Shown here: one piece after another, positions 25,020 to 38,604 of the stretch | Layout: every line of letters begins with the position of its first letter | Numbering within the stretch: position 1 is the first letter of the stretch | Source of the DNA: Galaxea fascicularis | Lineage: Eukaryota; Cnidaria; Anthozoa; Scleractinia; Euphylliidae | Length of the DNA: 64,000 bases | Direction: 5' to 3' | NCBI GenBank assembly: GCA_948470475.1 | Contig: OX419342.1 | Location: forward strand, 1,944,701-2,008,700 | Translations under genes and position numbers: made by a program | The notes under the pieces: model-generated | What the model was told of the DNA's origin: nothing | Database searches by the model: none | The model's input: the letters and a program-made list of their open reading frames with translations, nothing else

Positions 25020-25050
<31 letters not shown>
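24879..25050. repeat. (TA)n, perfect 54-bp palindrome, (TA)n(TG)n cluster
   Basis: A (TA)n run near 24880-24908, a perfect palindrome at 24968-25021, then a short TA run and a TG run to 25050. Confidence 0.9.
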
Positions 25051-25229
25051 ACCCTTACTTTCTCAGTCTTTAAACCTATTTAAGTTTAGTTATTTCAAAC
25101 ATGATGACGGTAGTAGATGGTGGTCTTTGGGAGTTACCATTTTATGAGCTAAATGATTCAGAATTTAACTCCGTAAATGGCTCATGGTCGTATCAAATTG
25201 ATCAATGTACAAAATTTAGTTTAGGGATT

Positions 25230-25606
25230 ATAGACACTTCAACCAAGAATCATATAGGCAAGATATTAGTGCTATTGACTGGAATGCTATTGTAGATGCA
25301 AACATCGATATCAGTGATTTGACAAATTGAATAATTGGGGCTTTAAAAGCTGTTGTAGACAAGTATGCGTCAATAAGAAAAGCATCCAGCGCCATGGATA
25401 TCAACTGCAATACTCAAATCCATAAACACTAAGCAAACTATGTATAAGACACATTTCCTCTCAGATGATCCAGTCAGAGTAGTAGAATATAAAAGATTTT
25501 CCAACAAACTTAGTCATTTAAAAGTAGCCAGTAAAAATGCCTACTCCAGTAAACGCTTTGACTTATGCTAAAATAATATGAAGGCCACATGGTGGTTAAT
25601 TGCCAC
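25230..25606 (+). pseudogene. Degraded non-LTR retrotransposon fragment (region between endonuclease and reverse transcriptase)
   Basis: With frameshifts, the plus strand reads DKYASIRKAS, then PWISTAILKSI...KQTMYKTHFLSDDPVRVVEYK, KLSHLKVASKNAY and a stop before NNMKATW. The PWI...ILKSI...K...YK and KATW signatures are typical of the linker before the reverse transcriptase in CR1/L2/jockey-type LINEs. Broken by at least one frameshift and one stop. Confidence 0.7.
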
Positions 25607-25609
25607 AAA

Positions 25610-28600
25610 TTATTGAAATTGTTTGTTCCCGAATGCCAACCCAAAAGAGACTTGCTATTCAGTAAATTTAGGAATGCAAAATCTGATCTTTCATTTTCTG
25701 TGAGTGCTATGAAAAATAAACTGTCGCAGTCCACTCGAATGCAGCGAATAGATTTTGCCGGAACATGTATCTTCTCAACCTTTATTTTGATCGGACAAAT
25801 TGTTGGGCCATCCGTGATCATGGTCCGGTTTTTCTCTTTTCCCTAAAGGAAGCTCCTCAATAACTATAGAAATATCTAGTAATAGCTTTATAATTCTGGA
25901 ATTTTTACAATGGTGCCACAAACAGCACCCACGATGTGGGTTGACCTTTGGATGATATGCAAATTTATGGTAAGGGTTTCGCGCGTTTTTTTTTTTTTCC
26001 TCTCTAAAAAAGCAATAAATCGTATTTTCTCACCGCAATAAATCTTGCGGTGAAATGTTAATTAAGTTATTTCCCAGAAGACAAAGAAACGAAAGTACAA
26101 CTACTCACGATCTTAATCTGGGCCTTTCTTGCCTGGGAAAATGTTTTTTTGTGTGTTGTCAACTGTCGATGTATGTTTTAAAATTGAGTTCGCGTGAGCG
26201 CAGCGGAAGTGCAAAGGTCGACGGCTGGTAGTCACGTGGTCTCTTCGTGCCAATTAAGCAATTGAGTTGAAACATCGATGATACGTTATCTTTAGAAAAT
26301 AAAGCTTTATATAAATTTTGTGTTGTCGTTTGTGCAAAAGTGTTGCTAAAAGATGGTTAGTTTGGGCATGAAAGATGGCGTCATTGATTTCACATATTAG
26401 AGTTCCATCTTTTGCATTCGTTTCTTTTTCGCCAAATTAGGCAAAAGACCCCAAAATACTTATCAAAATGTAATAAATGCAGTGGAAACATTAAACCCAA
26501 ACATCTCGAGTCGAAACTTCCGTAATTAAGATTGGCTTCGGAAATTCAAAGATATTTTAATGCTCTTGGGCAAAAAAAATAACAAGTACATAGACAATTT
26601 TTTGATGTTTTAACGACAAATGAAAAATTGCGAGTTTGATCACAAGTGATGTAAATCTCATTTAGCTGTATTTTTTTGTCGACTCACTTATTAAAACATG
26701 TTAAATTGCACATGTCTGCATTCTTAGTTTATAAAAAACGCTTTTCATTCTTCATATTATTAAATTGATCTGTAAAATTAATAGGACGGCGATATTTAGA
26801 ATTCATTCACTTTTCATCTCAAAACACGAGATTTCCTTGAATGTAAGACTTCATTTTTAACCTATTTCTTTGATTTTTTAACGTCTTTTCCCAAAACCTT
26901 TCTTTGTCGTCTTAAGCTCGAAGATTTGATAATGAAAGTAAATCGTTCCATGATCCTTTTCGTTGGTTATTTCAATTACACCTCTGGACAAAGTGAATCA
27001 GTTGATAAGTCTCCTATGAGTTTCTTGTCGGATGTAGAACGTATTGAGCGTATGTGGTTAATAATTTGCATTTTGATATTTTTCTCTCGCTTAGGCGTCC
27101 CTTATTTTATTTACCTGGTTTGCGACCGAGATATAAAATTAGCCATTATCAGATATTATGCCATAAATCCTTTTCATTAAGTCTTGCTTCGTGCGTAATT
27201 GACTGAGCACATCGTATCCTGTTCAGAACAGAACGTTCGGTTGTTTTTGACGTATTTATTAGCTGGTTCTAAAACGAGAATGTTAATTTCTTGATACTCA
27301 GTGGTAAACCGGGTCATATACATGCATGATTTCTGTGAAGAATACACGAAGTATTTACGGAATTTTGATTTTCTGCTTTGTTCAGTCGACAGTAGTAAAT
27401 GAGAAAAATACTGCATAAAATTTGATAGCAAAAAGTTTGAATTCAGAGCGTACGCCTATAATGATAAAAAAAATATATGTCAACTGGCTCCACATCAGCT
27501 GCTCTTAAAAGAGAAACCTGAATCTATGAGAAAATTGGGTTTGATTGCGTGGTTTTTATCATGACTTTGTAATCAAATTTTATTGAATACAACACCAGTA
27601 AAACTTGTCAGTAACGTTTGTTTTATTCCCTCCATTCATGAATTTAAAAAGTATCGCTCGCGTCAGTTCTTTGTCATAAAGATTCATTTTTCTTTGAGCA
27701 GAAGTTTTGTGAATAATTCATGTTGTTGACTTTCATATATGTGTTTGCAATGCTGACTACACAAGTTTTCCTTTCTAAAAAAGGCAGTTTTTATTTAAAA
27801 CAAACAAGAAGCCTGTCTTTTGCACAGTCAAATGTCATCGCCTGTTTAGTCAACGGAATATGAAGTTAAATAATTTTTGCGTGAGATAAATGACACAACT
27901 GACTCTGAAACATCTACTTTAGTGCCCAATATACACCCTGTACGGTGGTATAACTTTGTGCAGGGCTTATTGCCTCGTCCACATTCTTGCGTGTGCACAA
28001 ATTAATGCGCGTTTTGTTGGCTTAAGGAGCGCAGCTGAAAGCGTAAAATTCAGTCATACGATGACCGTGCGCGCGCTAACGTAAAACTTGACTTAGTGCG
28101 CTTTCCGTTTATGTAAGCAGTTTATGCATTGAATTATCCTTCGGTTTCAGTTTACAGTCTTATGGACGTCCGAGAGTGCGTCAAACCTTAGAAGCTGCTG
28201 TTGTCGAAGTGCCATGTCGCAACAAAAGTACTGATACGCACTAGTATTTTCGTCAACTGTGTTATCTACCTGCTTTATCGCTGGTTTAATGATCCATTAT
28301 CTTTTGATGTAACTTCTGATTCTTGCTTATTGATTTCTTGACGACTTTTTCCCTGCAAATTACACAGCTCAAAGAAAGGCCAATGAACTCTACCTGCTGA
28401 ATGCCTAATGTTTTCCTTTCCCTCTTGTTTCACGGAGTTGTGCTCCGAATGAGCGTAATATAACTTTCAGCTCAGTTTGCCTTTGTGAGCAAATAATTAC
28501 TCCAGCTGGGCGAATAAGCCAAACTGGCGACGGACTATATCTTTTTTATTTGACAAACGTTTTCTTTTTTTTCGCGGCCAAATCCTATTCAATATGTCTT

Positions 28601-31500
28601 TTTGATATTAATAAATATATGTTTTTGACTGTCAAATAAGTGTGTTGTCGCCATTTGTTCCCATTTTGTTTAAAAATTGACATTTTCAAATTAGTATTAC
28701 TTTAAATGCAGGTTAGCTCGCTTCGTCTAGATTTCGTAAATTGATCACTCGTATTGTCCATCAAGTATATATGAACCAATCACTGTGTTTGCTTGCTCTC
28801 TTCGGTTGCCTTTGAACTTTAACTTGAAAATGGCTTCCTCCATCTCTCGGTTGAATTGTATTTGATCAAAAAGAAGGGTAGGTGGGCAGAAAATGGCTAG
28901 GAAAGTTTAAACTTTTGACCATTGTTGTTACAGATTTAATTTGAGTAATTGCAGGCGATGGTAAAAAGGTTTGAAATTTTGAGACACCCTGCCTTTCTAC
29001 GTAGGTTTCACGCAGTCAAAGTTTGAGTTTTGAAAACTTTGTCTTTGTTGCAACGAATCTATGCTTGCATCTAGCATGATTCACCATCTAGTTATTTTAT
29101 GTTAGTTCGACGTTTACACTAATTACTTTATCTTTATATATTGTCATATGCTGAGTGACGATTGCTTGAATTACTGTCTGTTAATGCGCGCAAAGCACAT
29201 GTCGTCTTGTCGTGTTAATGGCAATTAAAAGGCCAGCAGTATTCTCTGTGTACCAAGCCACGCAGTCAATAATAAACGCAAATTACTTGTTAACTGATAT
29301 TTTTGTTGAGGTGTTGAAGAAATGTTGTCTATAGCGGCGAACCAACTTACCACTGGTACAGAAAGTGTTCACTCCATGTTAATACCTTACGTCCGTTGTG
29401 AAATAACGATTTCCACCTGAAAACGTCCAACCGAAACTGGTGGAGGTTCACTGAAACCTTTTACGGGGTCCGACAAGTTCTTTTGAAGTCTTTGTTTCTT
29501 GCTTACTTGTCTTCTCTTCCATGTTTCCATTCGTCAATTCTGAAGCCCTATATATCGTGCTGTTGTTTTGACAATCTTTCTGCCAGTCTTAACTTCGTTA
29601 TTTAGACGTCATTTAAAGTTCACGGACTGAACTAATTACCGCATCAAATGAGAAGATGTCAGTGTTTCCCATGTACGCGCAGCCCGTCCGCTGGAGACGT
29701 GCCAAATAACCCAGACTTGAAGGTTTTTTTGATACATGCGAAAGTGTTTTTTGTTGAACGTTAAAATTCCTTTAGATTTGTTGACCCGTTCTTTAACGTT
29801 AGAACAGGTTGCTTTTGATTGAAATCTATTGTGCGACAACTTACATAGAGAGTAGTCGTAATTGGCAAGAGTGATATCATTGGAGGGGTTAACAATGAGA
29901 CGCAGCAGGTCTTTATGTAAAAATTTACTGTGCAACGAAAGTGCGACCTTTGGGAGCGATCTTTGGGCATTAAGTATTAAAATCAGGCTTCTCTTTGACC
30001 CACGTAGGATGCCAAATTCGACGGAATGATGTACAACGTTGTACGATGTCGGAAACACTCACCTTCCTGTCTTTGAGAGGGAAAGAAACTTGGCGTCAGG
30101 AGGTACCTGAAGGTGTTCCGAAAGCCGAGGTATGTTAGTAGCGTCGAGGATGTTTAAAAACGTGAATGCCTTCGGGGCGTCTGTTTCGGTTTCGTGCGTC
30201 CTTTGCATGGCAACACTTACTCGCTAATGTTAACTCGTCGCCAACATTGTCCCATTTAGTTCTAAATTCTGGGGTTTTCAGATTGCGTTGAGGAGGGTAA
30301 CTGTTTTTGTGGTTTGCTTACCGCTCGAATTTAGCGAGTGAGTGTTGCCAACGCTGATGAGCTAAGCTGTGTGCCCAACTACACTCGAAACGCAAGTTTT
30401 TTTTTTTTTTAGCAAAATTTGGAAACAACATCAGTCGCCAGGCAAAACGAAATATCGTTGCGAAAACCGTGACCATGTTGTTTCTCTTCACGCAACTAAA
30501 CAAGTTAATGCCTTCGAAGGCTGTGTTTCGGACTTCTTGATGTCACTGATAAAACATCGTTGCAGTTTGATTATTTTACGACCACTTGTAAAGTCTCGGG
30601 AATACCAGCGGATATGCGAGTGTTTTACTCTAAATTGTGGTGCGTAATGGCCCTCTACAACGCGTTGATGGAAATTATGAAATTGCGGTGATGAAAATTG
30701 GAGTTTTTGGAGGCATCGTTTTGCATATTCATGTTCAAAATTTGCACCTCAAGGTAAAAAGTACTCGGTCTTTCCACCTGTTTTTGTTCGTTGTAATTGA
30801 TTTCGTCTGTTCACGTGCAAACATTTCCTTCAGTTTTCGCTTCTCATTTTTAACCACAATGTACGTTCGTTGCTTTTACGAAACAACGGTCTTTTTCGAG
30901 TTTCAAGCCTTCTAATAATGTCCAAGTGAAATGTTTGAAAATGAAGCGGAGTTTGTGCTTGTTTTGAGTTCTCGTAGCGGTAGGTAGGTTGATGTGTTGT
31001 ATGGGTGCCTAATGTTTTAAGATAATAAGATGAACAAGAAAAGTCAATCTAGGATTAATATTTCAATGCTGAGTAATCAAAGAGCAGACTTAAAGCGGTG
31101 GAATTTTTTTAATCATACTCTCTTTTGCTTGTTTATTGTGGAATAACAACCTCAAAGTTGATTTTCTAAAGTTAACCATTAATAATAGGCTTGTGTTGTG
31201 AGCATTGTTAACAATGAAGTGATTATTGTAATGACACGTGACTCTCAAAATAGTCCATTCTCTTTATTTTCCGTTTTCCATGCAAACCACGATAAATTTT
31301 AACTTTTTATTAGCATTTCGTTGAGCACTTTTAAAAGCGTTTCGTCTTTTAAAATAGCTCGAGTTCACTTCGACGCCGCGAGCTTTTTTGCTTCCTTCTT
31401 CTTTGAACAGTTTATTGTCTTGCTCACTCTGTTCAAATCTCGATGTGGAGTTAACTGTGTTGTGAATCAATCGCTTCGACATTTTCTAGCACTGTCAACT
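25610..31500. other. Intergenic interval upstream of Nav-B, no gene recognised
   Basis: Open frames here (for example 29636-30058, minus) show no splice support or domain signature. Confidence 0.5.
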
Positions 31501-31884
31501 CAAGCAGAGCGCAGGCCGCAAAAATGCTGTGTTTGGAGAGACAAAATTTATGCTAGCCAGTTTCTTATGGGAAAGGCGGCGTTGTTATGACCCAGCCAAT
31601 CGCTTTGCTAATGATATCGGTGACGTCCAAGCCGGAGTATCCCAGCATGCCCGTGGCACGGCCAAACGACAAACCAGGTGTCGGAGTATTTTTAATGAAG
31701 CCGTGTTTATCCGAGTCATCGTCATGGCGAATTGTTGTTTTTTCACCAGTTTTGGGATTTCCTGAAGGCGCTAAGCGAGCGGAATGCCAGCCGACAGTTA
31801 CTGCTTCTCCACTGGCTTCTGACTCGACAGATTGGCGACTTTGTGGCCTGCGTTGTTCGTCTTCTGCCGGCCCTTGCGTCGAGT

Positions 31885-31922
31885 TATAAAGTGGACTTCA
31901 AATGTTATGTCAGTATTATAAA
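31885..31922 (+). promoter_or_regulatory. Candidate core promoter (two TATAAAG boxes) of Nav-B
   Basis: TATAAAG at 31885 and again at 31917, 91 and 59 nt before the predicted start codon. Position fits a TATA promoter with a short 5' UTR, but the motif is weak evidence in AT-rich DNA. Confidence 0.25.
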
Positions 31923-31975
31923 GCGGCAGGTGGACTAAGAACCAAAAATTCACTTGCAGTCGCATCTCGACAAAC

Positions 31976-32179
31976 ATGATAGCTTCAGCCGGAGCGAGAG
32001 CACATCATCAACGCGAAGATAAACACTCTAGAGAAGAAGCGTACAAACGCTCACAGCTCGTTTTAGGCGAGGGAGATGGCGCGGCATTACACGCCGAAGA
32101 GGAATTATACACACCACTTGCATCACATTACCTACTAGTACCGTTTAAGGATTGTGATTACGAATTGCAAGATGGACAA
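31976..32179 (+). CDS. Nav-B exon 1: start codon and N-terminus
   Basis: 68 codons from ATG (context ACAAACATGAT); donor GGACAA|GTAAGT in phase 0, as exon 2 requires. No alternative start exon fits better, though an additional short exon in the 4.6-kb intron cannot be excluded. Confidence 0.82.
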
Positions 32180-35100
32180 GTAAGTCGAACATGAATTTCA
32201 GTTGTCTTCGCAATCTCGATCGCGCGCCAAAATCTTTTCAATATGAATCAGTCTGCCTTCCAATGCCATGGCAAAGCCTATCTCCGCTAGGGCGGCAGAT
32301 TTTTCATCCAGCTTGGTGTTAGCATTCGCCTATACCGGTCACCACAAGGGGCTTTCTGGAACAAGATACCCGGGCTTAGCTATGCTATGTTTCTGCTTTT
32401 TCCCTTGAAGTGAAGTTTGGCTGGTTTTTTAGCGAATAATCGATCGATCTATCGTTCTTTATCCACGAATATTCGGCAAGGAAACAGTATACATACTTCT
32501 TCAGCATGCGTAAATATTTAAATAATTTGCCAGTCGAGTTTGTGTGGAGTATGTATTTTCCTCGCAATTCGCTCTCCGATCCTCTTTCCTTTTTATCGAA
32601 AACAAAGGTCGGAAATTAATGTCGTATCTTTTCTTTGTGGCGGAAATGCCTAGAACGTCGAAAGAAATCAATCTTCTTTACTGGAATTTGATAGTAAAAA
32701 TCTAGGAATTAATTATGACTTCCTCCTTTGCAAGGTATCACCAAAACACCGAAGGTCGCTCACGGAATATTGCCGATTAGCTTCTGGAGCTGGCAAAATA
32801 TACCGCGTACAAATTCACTGGCTTTTATTTCCTGACGGTAGATATCAGGCCGTATTTTGTGTGAACTGTTTATTTCTGTTATTGTAGAGTAACCAGATCA
32901 AGATGATGATTCTAGCAACACTTTTTCAGAAAACTATGTAGGGTCCGTCCACAAAAATGAATTATGACCTATGCCGATTAATTCGTTTTCTAATTTAAAC
33001 ACTGCTGTGACAGTATGCGAGAGTGCAAAATAAATTTTGTCGGCAAATTTCATTTTGTTCTGATTGCTGATTCGAGTTGGCGACTTTATTGAATTCTACG
33101 TGAGCGTGTCCCCTAAATATAAACGCTGTTTTTTCGACGTATTCCGTCGCTTTTCGTAGGCAAACAACACCGAAAATTAAAACAACTTTTTTCCTCGAAA
33201 TGTCAGCAAGCAATAGAAAAGTCAAATAAGGCTCTTTGTTGTGAGAACGTCGAAAGCTTTTCGGTGTTTATTTGTAGACTTTGCTTGCTTTCCTTTAGCA
33301 TAGACGTGCTTATTGTGCACACGTCTAGGAAGAATATCTATGAATTATCTTCTTTTTTTTTTTTCAGTGAATTTATCGATCGAAAATTCACGGATGAAAG
33401 TTTATTAGAAGCTGTACTTTTGCCATTGATAGAAGCCAAATCGCTTTGTGCTTCCTTAGTGTTATTTTTTAATCAAAAGTCATTCTTATATTTGTTAACC
33501 CATCTAAAACACAGGCTCGTCTCTTGACTGAAATTTATAAAATTACGAATAATAAGTTTTTCGTTAAAAATTCGCACACTTGACGAAATTATTATTGAAT
33601 ATGCGTAGAATTCCTTGGCCACGCTGTAAATTCTCTTAAGCGAGATTCGGAACCGCAGTTTCGATGAATATTAATAATTTTTATCAAGAAAATGACAACC
33701 CCTTTAATCTATCGCAAACTCAGCTTTTCGCCTTGATTTAGACGATGCCTGGTTTAAAAATAGGCCTTTGCGTTTGCATTTTATCGGAAAACAATAACGT
33801 AGTCTTTATTTTTATCTCGGAGGAGGTGCAGAAAATCGAGGTTTTTCCTTACTTTTTCGCGTTCGTTTTGTTCAAGATTTCGGCATGTTATACACTTATT
33901 CCAGCAACCTGCTCGCCATATAAATAAAACAAGATTCTTCGGAAGACCGCAAAATGGGGAGGGGTTGAGAAGGACTCGAGAAAGCATCTGACTTCCAACT
34001 GAAATTGTTCGGACAGAAAAATCGCCGAAAATTCACCAACTGCATTTTGCAATTTGGTTTGGTACACATTCCTCCGAACCAGAGTCTGTTTTTTTCTTTG
34101 TATATAAACGTCACAAACTTTATAATCATACGGGTACCGGTTGTCTTTAATCGCTGTTCTATTTCTCACGAATGAACATTCAAACAATGTTATTTTATTT
34201 GTAACTTGCAAGCACTTGTGTTCAAGACGAGTTTCTGTTTAATTTCGGGGCGGTAAGTAGATGGGTCGCGCGCGATTCTCGATGCCACAGTAAATGAAAT
34301 ATTAATAGTGTAAATTTTGCCCTTCAAAGAATTGATTTACATACTTTCAATAATTCATTAGAACCTTTTGTTTGGGCTCTTTCCCCCATTTGTTAAGTTG
34401 ATAAAATATTTAAATTTCGTTCCCTCGAGTAGTCACAGAGTAATACGTTGTTTACCTAACTGGACATTGAAAGCGAATGGAGGATTTTCGATCTTCGGCC
34501 TTATAAATGAGAACTGCAGAAACATTAGGCGCAATATCGCTGGTTTTTTCGTTGTTTTTGTGAAATTCAAACGAGTATCTGTTTTTTATTGCACTGTTGT
34601 TGTGGAACACGCTTGTCCAATTAGCTTGAAATTGAACCCCGTCGACGGAACTTGTCGGCAATTTCCAACCCGTACTTCTAATTTGAAAAACTTCAAGCTA
34701 GTGTGTAGGTAATTCAATTTCGTTTGTGCCGATCGGCGGAAAGCCTTTTGCTTTGGTTTCAGCATTAAGTTTACAGTTCCATTGTTTGGTGATTTACATT
34801 TTCTCTGAGGTTAGCAGTGGGGTCCTTGAGCCCAAGTCAAATCTAAGTGCTAGTTTTCATGTTGTATTAACTTCTGTACCAATCTTAAGGCGACTTTAAG
34901 TCTTTTATTTGTAGCCACGGGAGTTTGGAAACACCACGAGAGTAGACAGTTGCCATGTTTTTCGAAAAGTGATTTTTGTGGCTCCATTTGCCTTGAGCCT
35001 TGCATCTTGAAGAAAGCTTCCGAATTCGCGGAAACACACACGTGTATCGAAAAAAAGTAGATTTCACAAGGTTTGATTGTGATTCACTTTTCACTACAGT

Positions 35101-38100
35101 TATCTGTTTTATTCCTTCAAACAGCGGGCATTTTAAAGTGTTTGTGTTCAGTGTTACCTTCCAAGAAGGCTTTGTTCACAACTAGGTCCAAAACAAAGCC
35201 GTGTCTGATAAAGGAGGTCCTTTGATAGACGGCCGGCCCCCCGTTGGTTGCAAATCTAAGGGCTGAATACGAAATCGGGTAATATTTAGATAGCCCGCTG
35301 ATTCAAGAAAGACAACATTGCGCGGGACAGCTGTTTTGCTACTCACGGTCCACAGTTAATCTGCTCAAACTGTTAGAGATATGCGGCGAGATCTACGTCC
35401 AATTCAGTCCGGCCGAGAATAATTTTGTTTTGTAACCAAGGCGAGTAAACAAGCTGTCTTTTTTAGGAACGGAGCGAGAAATCGTCACAGAAACGCTAGG
35501 CTTCGACTAACCATTCAGACGAACCTTTGCTCTCTGAAACCCGCGTGGTTTTTTCTCAATTTATTATGACGAGACTGGAACCTAATCAGCAAGATGAAAT
35601 TAAATGAAGCATAGCACCTCTGTGGGAAAGAAAAATATTTTAAAGTGTTTGTGTAAAGTTGATCAACAATATTTCATAGGCATTATTTTCGCTCTATGGC
35701 GCGAAATGGTTAGAAAACGTCACCTGAAAACTGTCTAGTACGAACTTTTGCTCTGTAGCTTCTGTGTATGCAATAGTAACTAACAGAACCTGTCTCAATT
35801 TGATCACGTTACGGAACAGTCATCTAATTTCCTATTAGCTGTTAGAAATATTTAGCCTTTTGTTCAACTTTACTCATATTTATTAGAAATTAAAAGTAGC
35901 ACCCGTGTTATTTGCTGAGAATTTATCAATTACCTTCTTGATTTGCTCCGAAGAGACGCGTACCCGCATTCCAATAAGAAAATTCACTTTTTTAGTTTAA
36001 TGGATAAAATAGTCCCTGTTGTTCCGTGTACTCACCGCATAATTTTGCGTCTACTATTTTAGGACCTGAGATACCTATCGGCCAATCGCATTTTGGCGAT
36101 GAACGATTACTTCCATAAAATGAAATTACGTTCCTTTTCGTAAATAAACGCACAGTTTCACTTCCGATGGAAGGGTAGATAGCTTCCGAATTTATGATAT
36201 GAAAAGTGCAAATTGCTTTCGAGAGCTGTATTGCTCGAGAAAACATTTTGAAATTCGCTTTTTCCATCAACGGGAGCTTTCCAATTTCCGGCCAATGTGT
36301 ATCTTTGTTCGAATTTTTTCCACTCAATTATTAGCAAAAGTGCTTATTTTCCCTTAACTCAAATTACAAGCTTTCAATAAAAATTGAAATTAGAATAAAA
36401 CCCTTAGCCGTTTAAAAAGCCACTAAGTACTCTATGTTTATTTTGTTGCTGCAAAACTCGTTTTCCGATATTCGCTTTTTCCGTATATATCATTGGTGAC
36501 ACATATATCGTCTAAACGATTTTATTTACAGTTTAAAATGAAAATCGATTGAGATCTGCCCAACACGTGAACTGAATGTACCTAATACGGGTTTTAAGGG
36601 ATATATTCGAAAATTTACACCAAATTAGGAGTGTTGAGACGACAAATTCATTTATTTTACTGAAGGCTCGTGTTTTTTTTAGATTAATTCTCATTACTTC
36701 GAAAAACTGTTTCTCATTACGTGAATAAGTGTTGTTTTTAACAAGCTTAATATGTTTTTATTCCTAGCTTCATATTCATATTGGGGTTTTATAGGTAATA
36801 AATTTATTTTATGTGTTGGATTTTTTTCCAGACTTTCCTCATCGTTGCTAAGAAGTTTAACAAGCAATATGTTTACCGCTTCCATGCATCCGACTCCCTC
36901 TACATCTTCAGTCCTCGGAACAGGATTCGAAGATTTGTCCTTTTTCTAATAACACATCAATATCCTTTTTACGTACATTTAACGTCTAGCTATTATTTAA
37001 ATTTTGTTACTCCTTCGAATGTTAGAAATAGAAAAGACTTATGTGCAATGATCACCCTAAACCTCGTGTCATTGCATCGTCCTGGTTATTGTTTCACTGT
37101 GTATTAGAGACCTGACGTGTCGCTCTGTTTGTATTTCTTCATGCGGTTTTAATGATGACCAAACTGGCTTAGTTTGGTCTAGTTTGTCTTTGAACATCCT
37201 TGTAAGATCTTGTTGTGTGTTTTTAAGCCTCCCAGTCCTGTGTACGAGTGTGAATTTGTCCGCCCACGCAACATTTGCCCATATATATTGACTACTAACG
37301 TGTAGCCACTAAGTAGAATCATAAATGCTTTTAGTCTGACTCAATCTGCATTTCAAGCTTTTAATGATGATTTATATATTTATGTTCTATTTAACCGAAG
37401 ACGGAACTTAGCAAGAGGAATAACACCACACAAGCAGATCACAATTCTTTATTCTTATATGATATCACGAACTGCGTACAAGCATCAACTCACTGTTGTC
37501 AGGGAAATCAGCGGGGTTACAGTTGATCTCTGCTGACCTGTTTGTCAGAAGCCCCAGACGACCGAATTTGTCCATCCTCATGAGTAGACAACATCTGGCT
37601 TTCTTAAAAAGTTAGATCGGCGATCAACTGTTATTATCATTCCGCAACTGTTTACAATAACAATAACATCACAGAAATAGCTCTTGTTAGTCAGGGTCAC
37701 ATCAGGATCGTCTCCGCTAAGTTTGAGGTTGAAATAGCGTTAGAATGAGAGCAAGGAAAAGTTACAAATTAGTTTTCGTTTAGGTGATTGATTTCTTATG
37801 ATAACGTTAAAATCACAGACACGTGACGGTAATTGCTGGGTCAGTACAGCAACCGACAAGTGTTATTTTAGTTACCTGCTGGTAGGTATCGTAAATAAAA
37901 CCCAAGGGGATAGTTTCTAAAGAAACTGTGGTGATGCGTCGGTGGTCACAAAAATTTGGTTTTATCAACGGAGTTGATAGTGTAAATTGACCACCGTACG
38001 TGGATTCTAAAAGCTGACGTTTCGAGCGTTAGCCCTTCATCAGAGCAAATCGAGGAATTATGGGTTGTGTGTAGTTTATATAGTGGAAGAGGAGCTATGC

Positions 38101-38552
38101 TATTGGTGGTTACATGGCAACGTGAAAAATAGGAATACATTAGTTAAATGAAAAGCGTCCCGTGGGGATTAAGGGTGCCGATTTTTAGGATGAATTTTTG
38201 TTCTAGATTCTTGCGGCTATGGATTATTTTCTCGATAACGGAATGGTAGCAGTTGTTTTTGTGTGCTAATAATGATAATAACAACTTCAGTAACAACGAA
38301 GATGATATTGATGTTAACGATGACGATGACGATAATGATTATGGTGGTTTTATTAACCTAGAGGTCCAGCAAAGTGGATCAGTTAATAAAGCCGTTCTGT
38401 GTGCGTATTCTGTTGTTAGATTCCTTGACCATATCTCACATATTTTGAACTTTTCATTCTTCTGACAATTTTAACGAACTGTGTGTTCCTGGCTATGAGT
38501 AATCCGCCGGAAGAGGCTGAGTAAGTATGGAATAATGATGATGATGATGATG

Positions 38553-38604
<52 letters not shown>

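Larger units (their letters stand above)
36960..38439 (+). other. U12-type AT-AC intron in Nav-B (domain I S1)
   Basis: 5' site ATATCCTTTTT (36960 on), branch point TTCCTTGAC at 38421-38429, 3' end CTCAC at 38435-38439, with about 11 nt from branch A to the terminal AC. No AG-ended alternative keeps the frame. Its removal makes the Gln codon CA|A and an 81-nt exon identical in length to the paralog. It also contains the hammerhead/Penelope relic at 37940-38130. Confidence 0.93.

Noticed and set aside
29636..30058. 140-codon minus-strand open frame
   Set aside because: No recognisable domain, no splice or promoter support; length is within chance for this much AT-rich DNA.
31587..31889. 100-codon open frame just upstream of Nav-B
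   Set aside because: Overlapping frames are equally open in this GC-richer patch, and it ends before the Nav-B start without a donor; more likely promoter/5' flank.
33368..33527. Possible Nav-B exon after a strong acceptor ([18 protein letters not shown]...)
   Set aside because: It would need an upstream exon ending in phase 2, but exon 1 ends in phase 0 and in that frame it starts with TGA. Exons 1 and 2 already join in phase.
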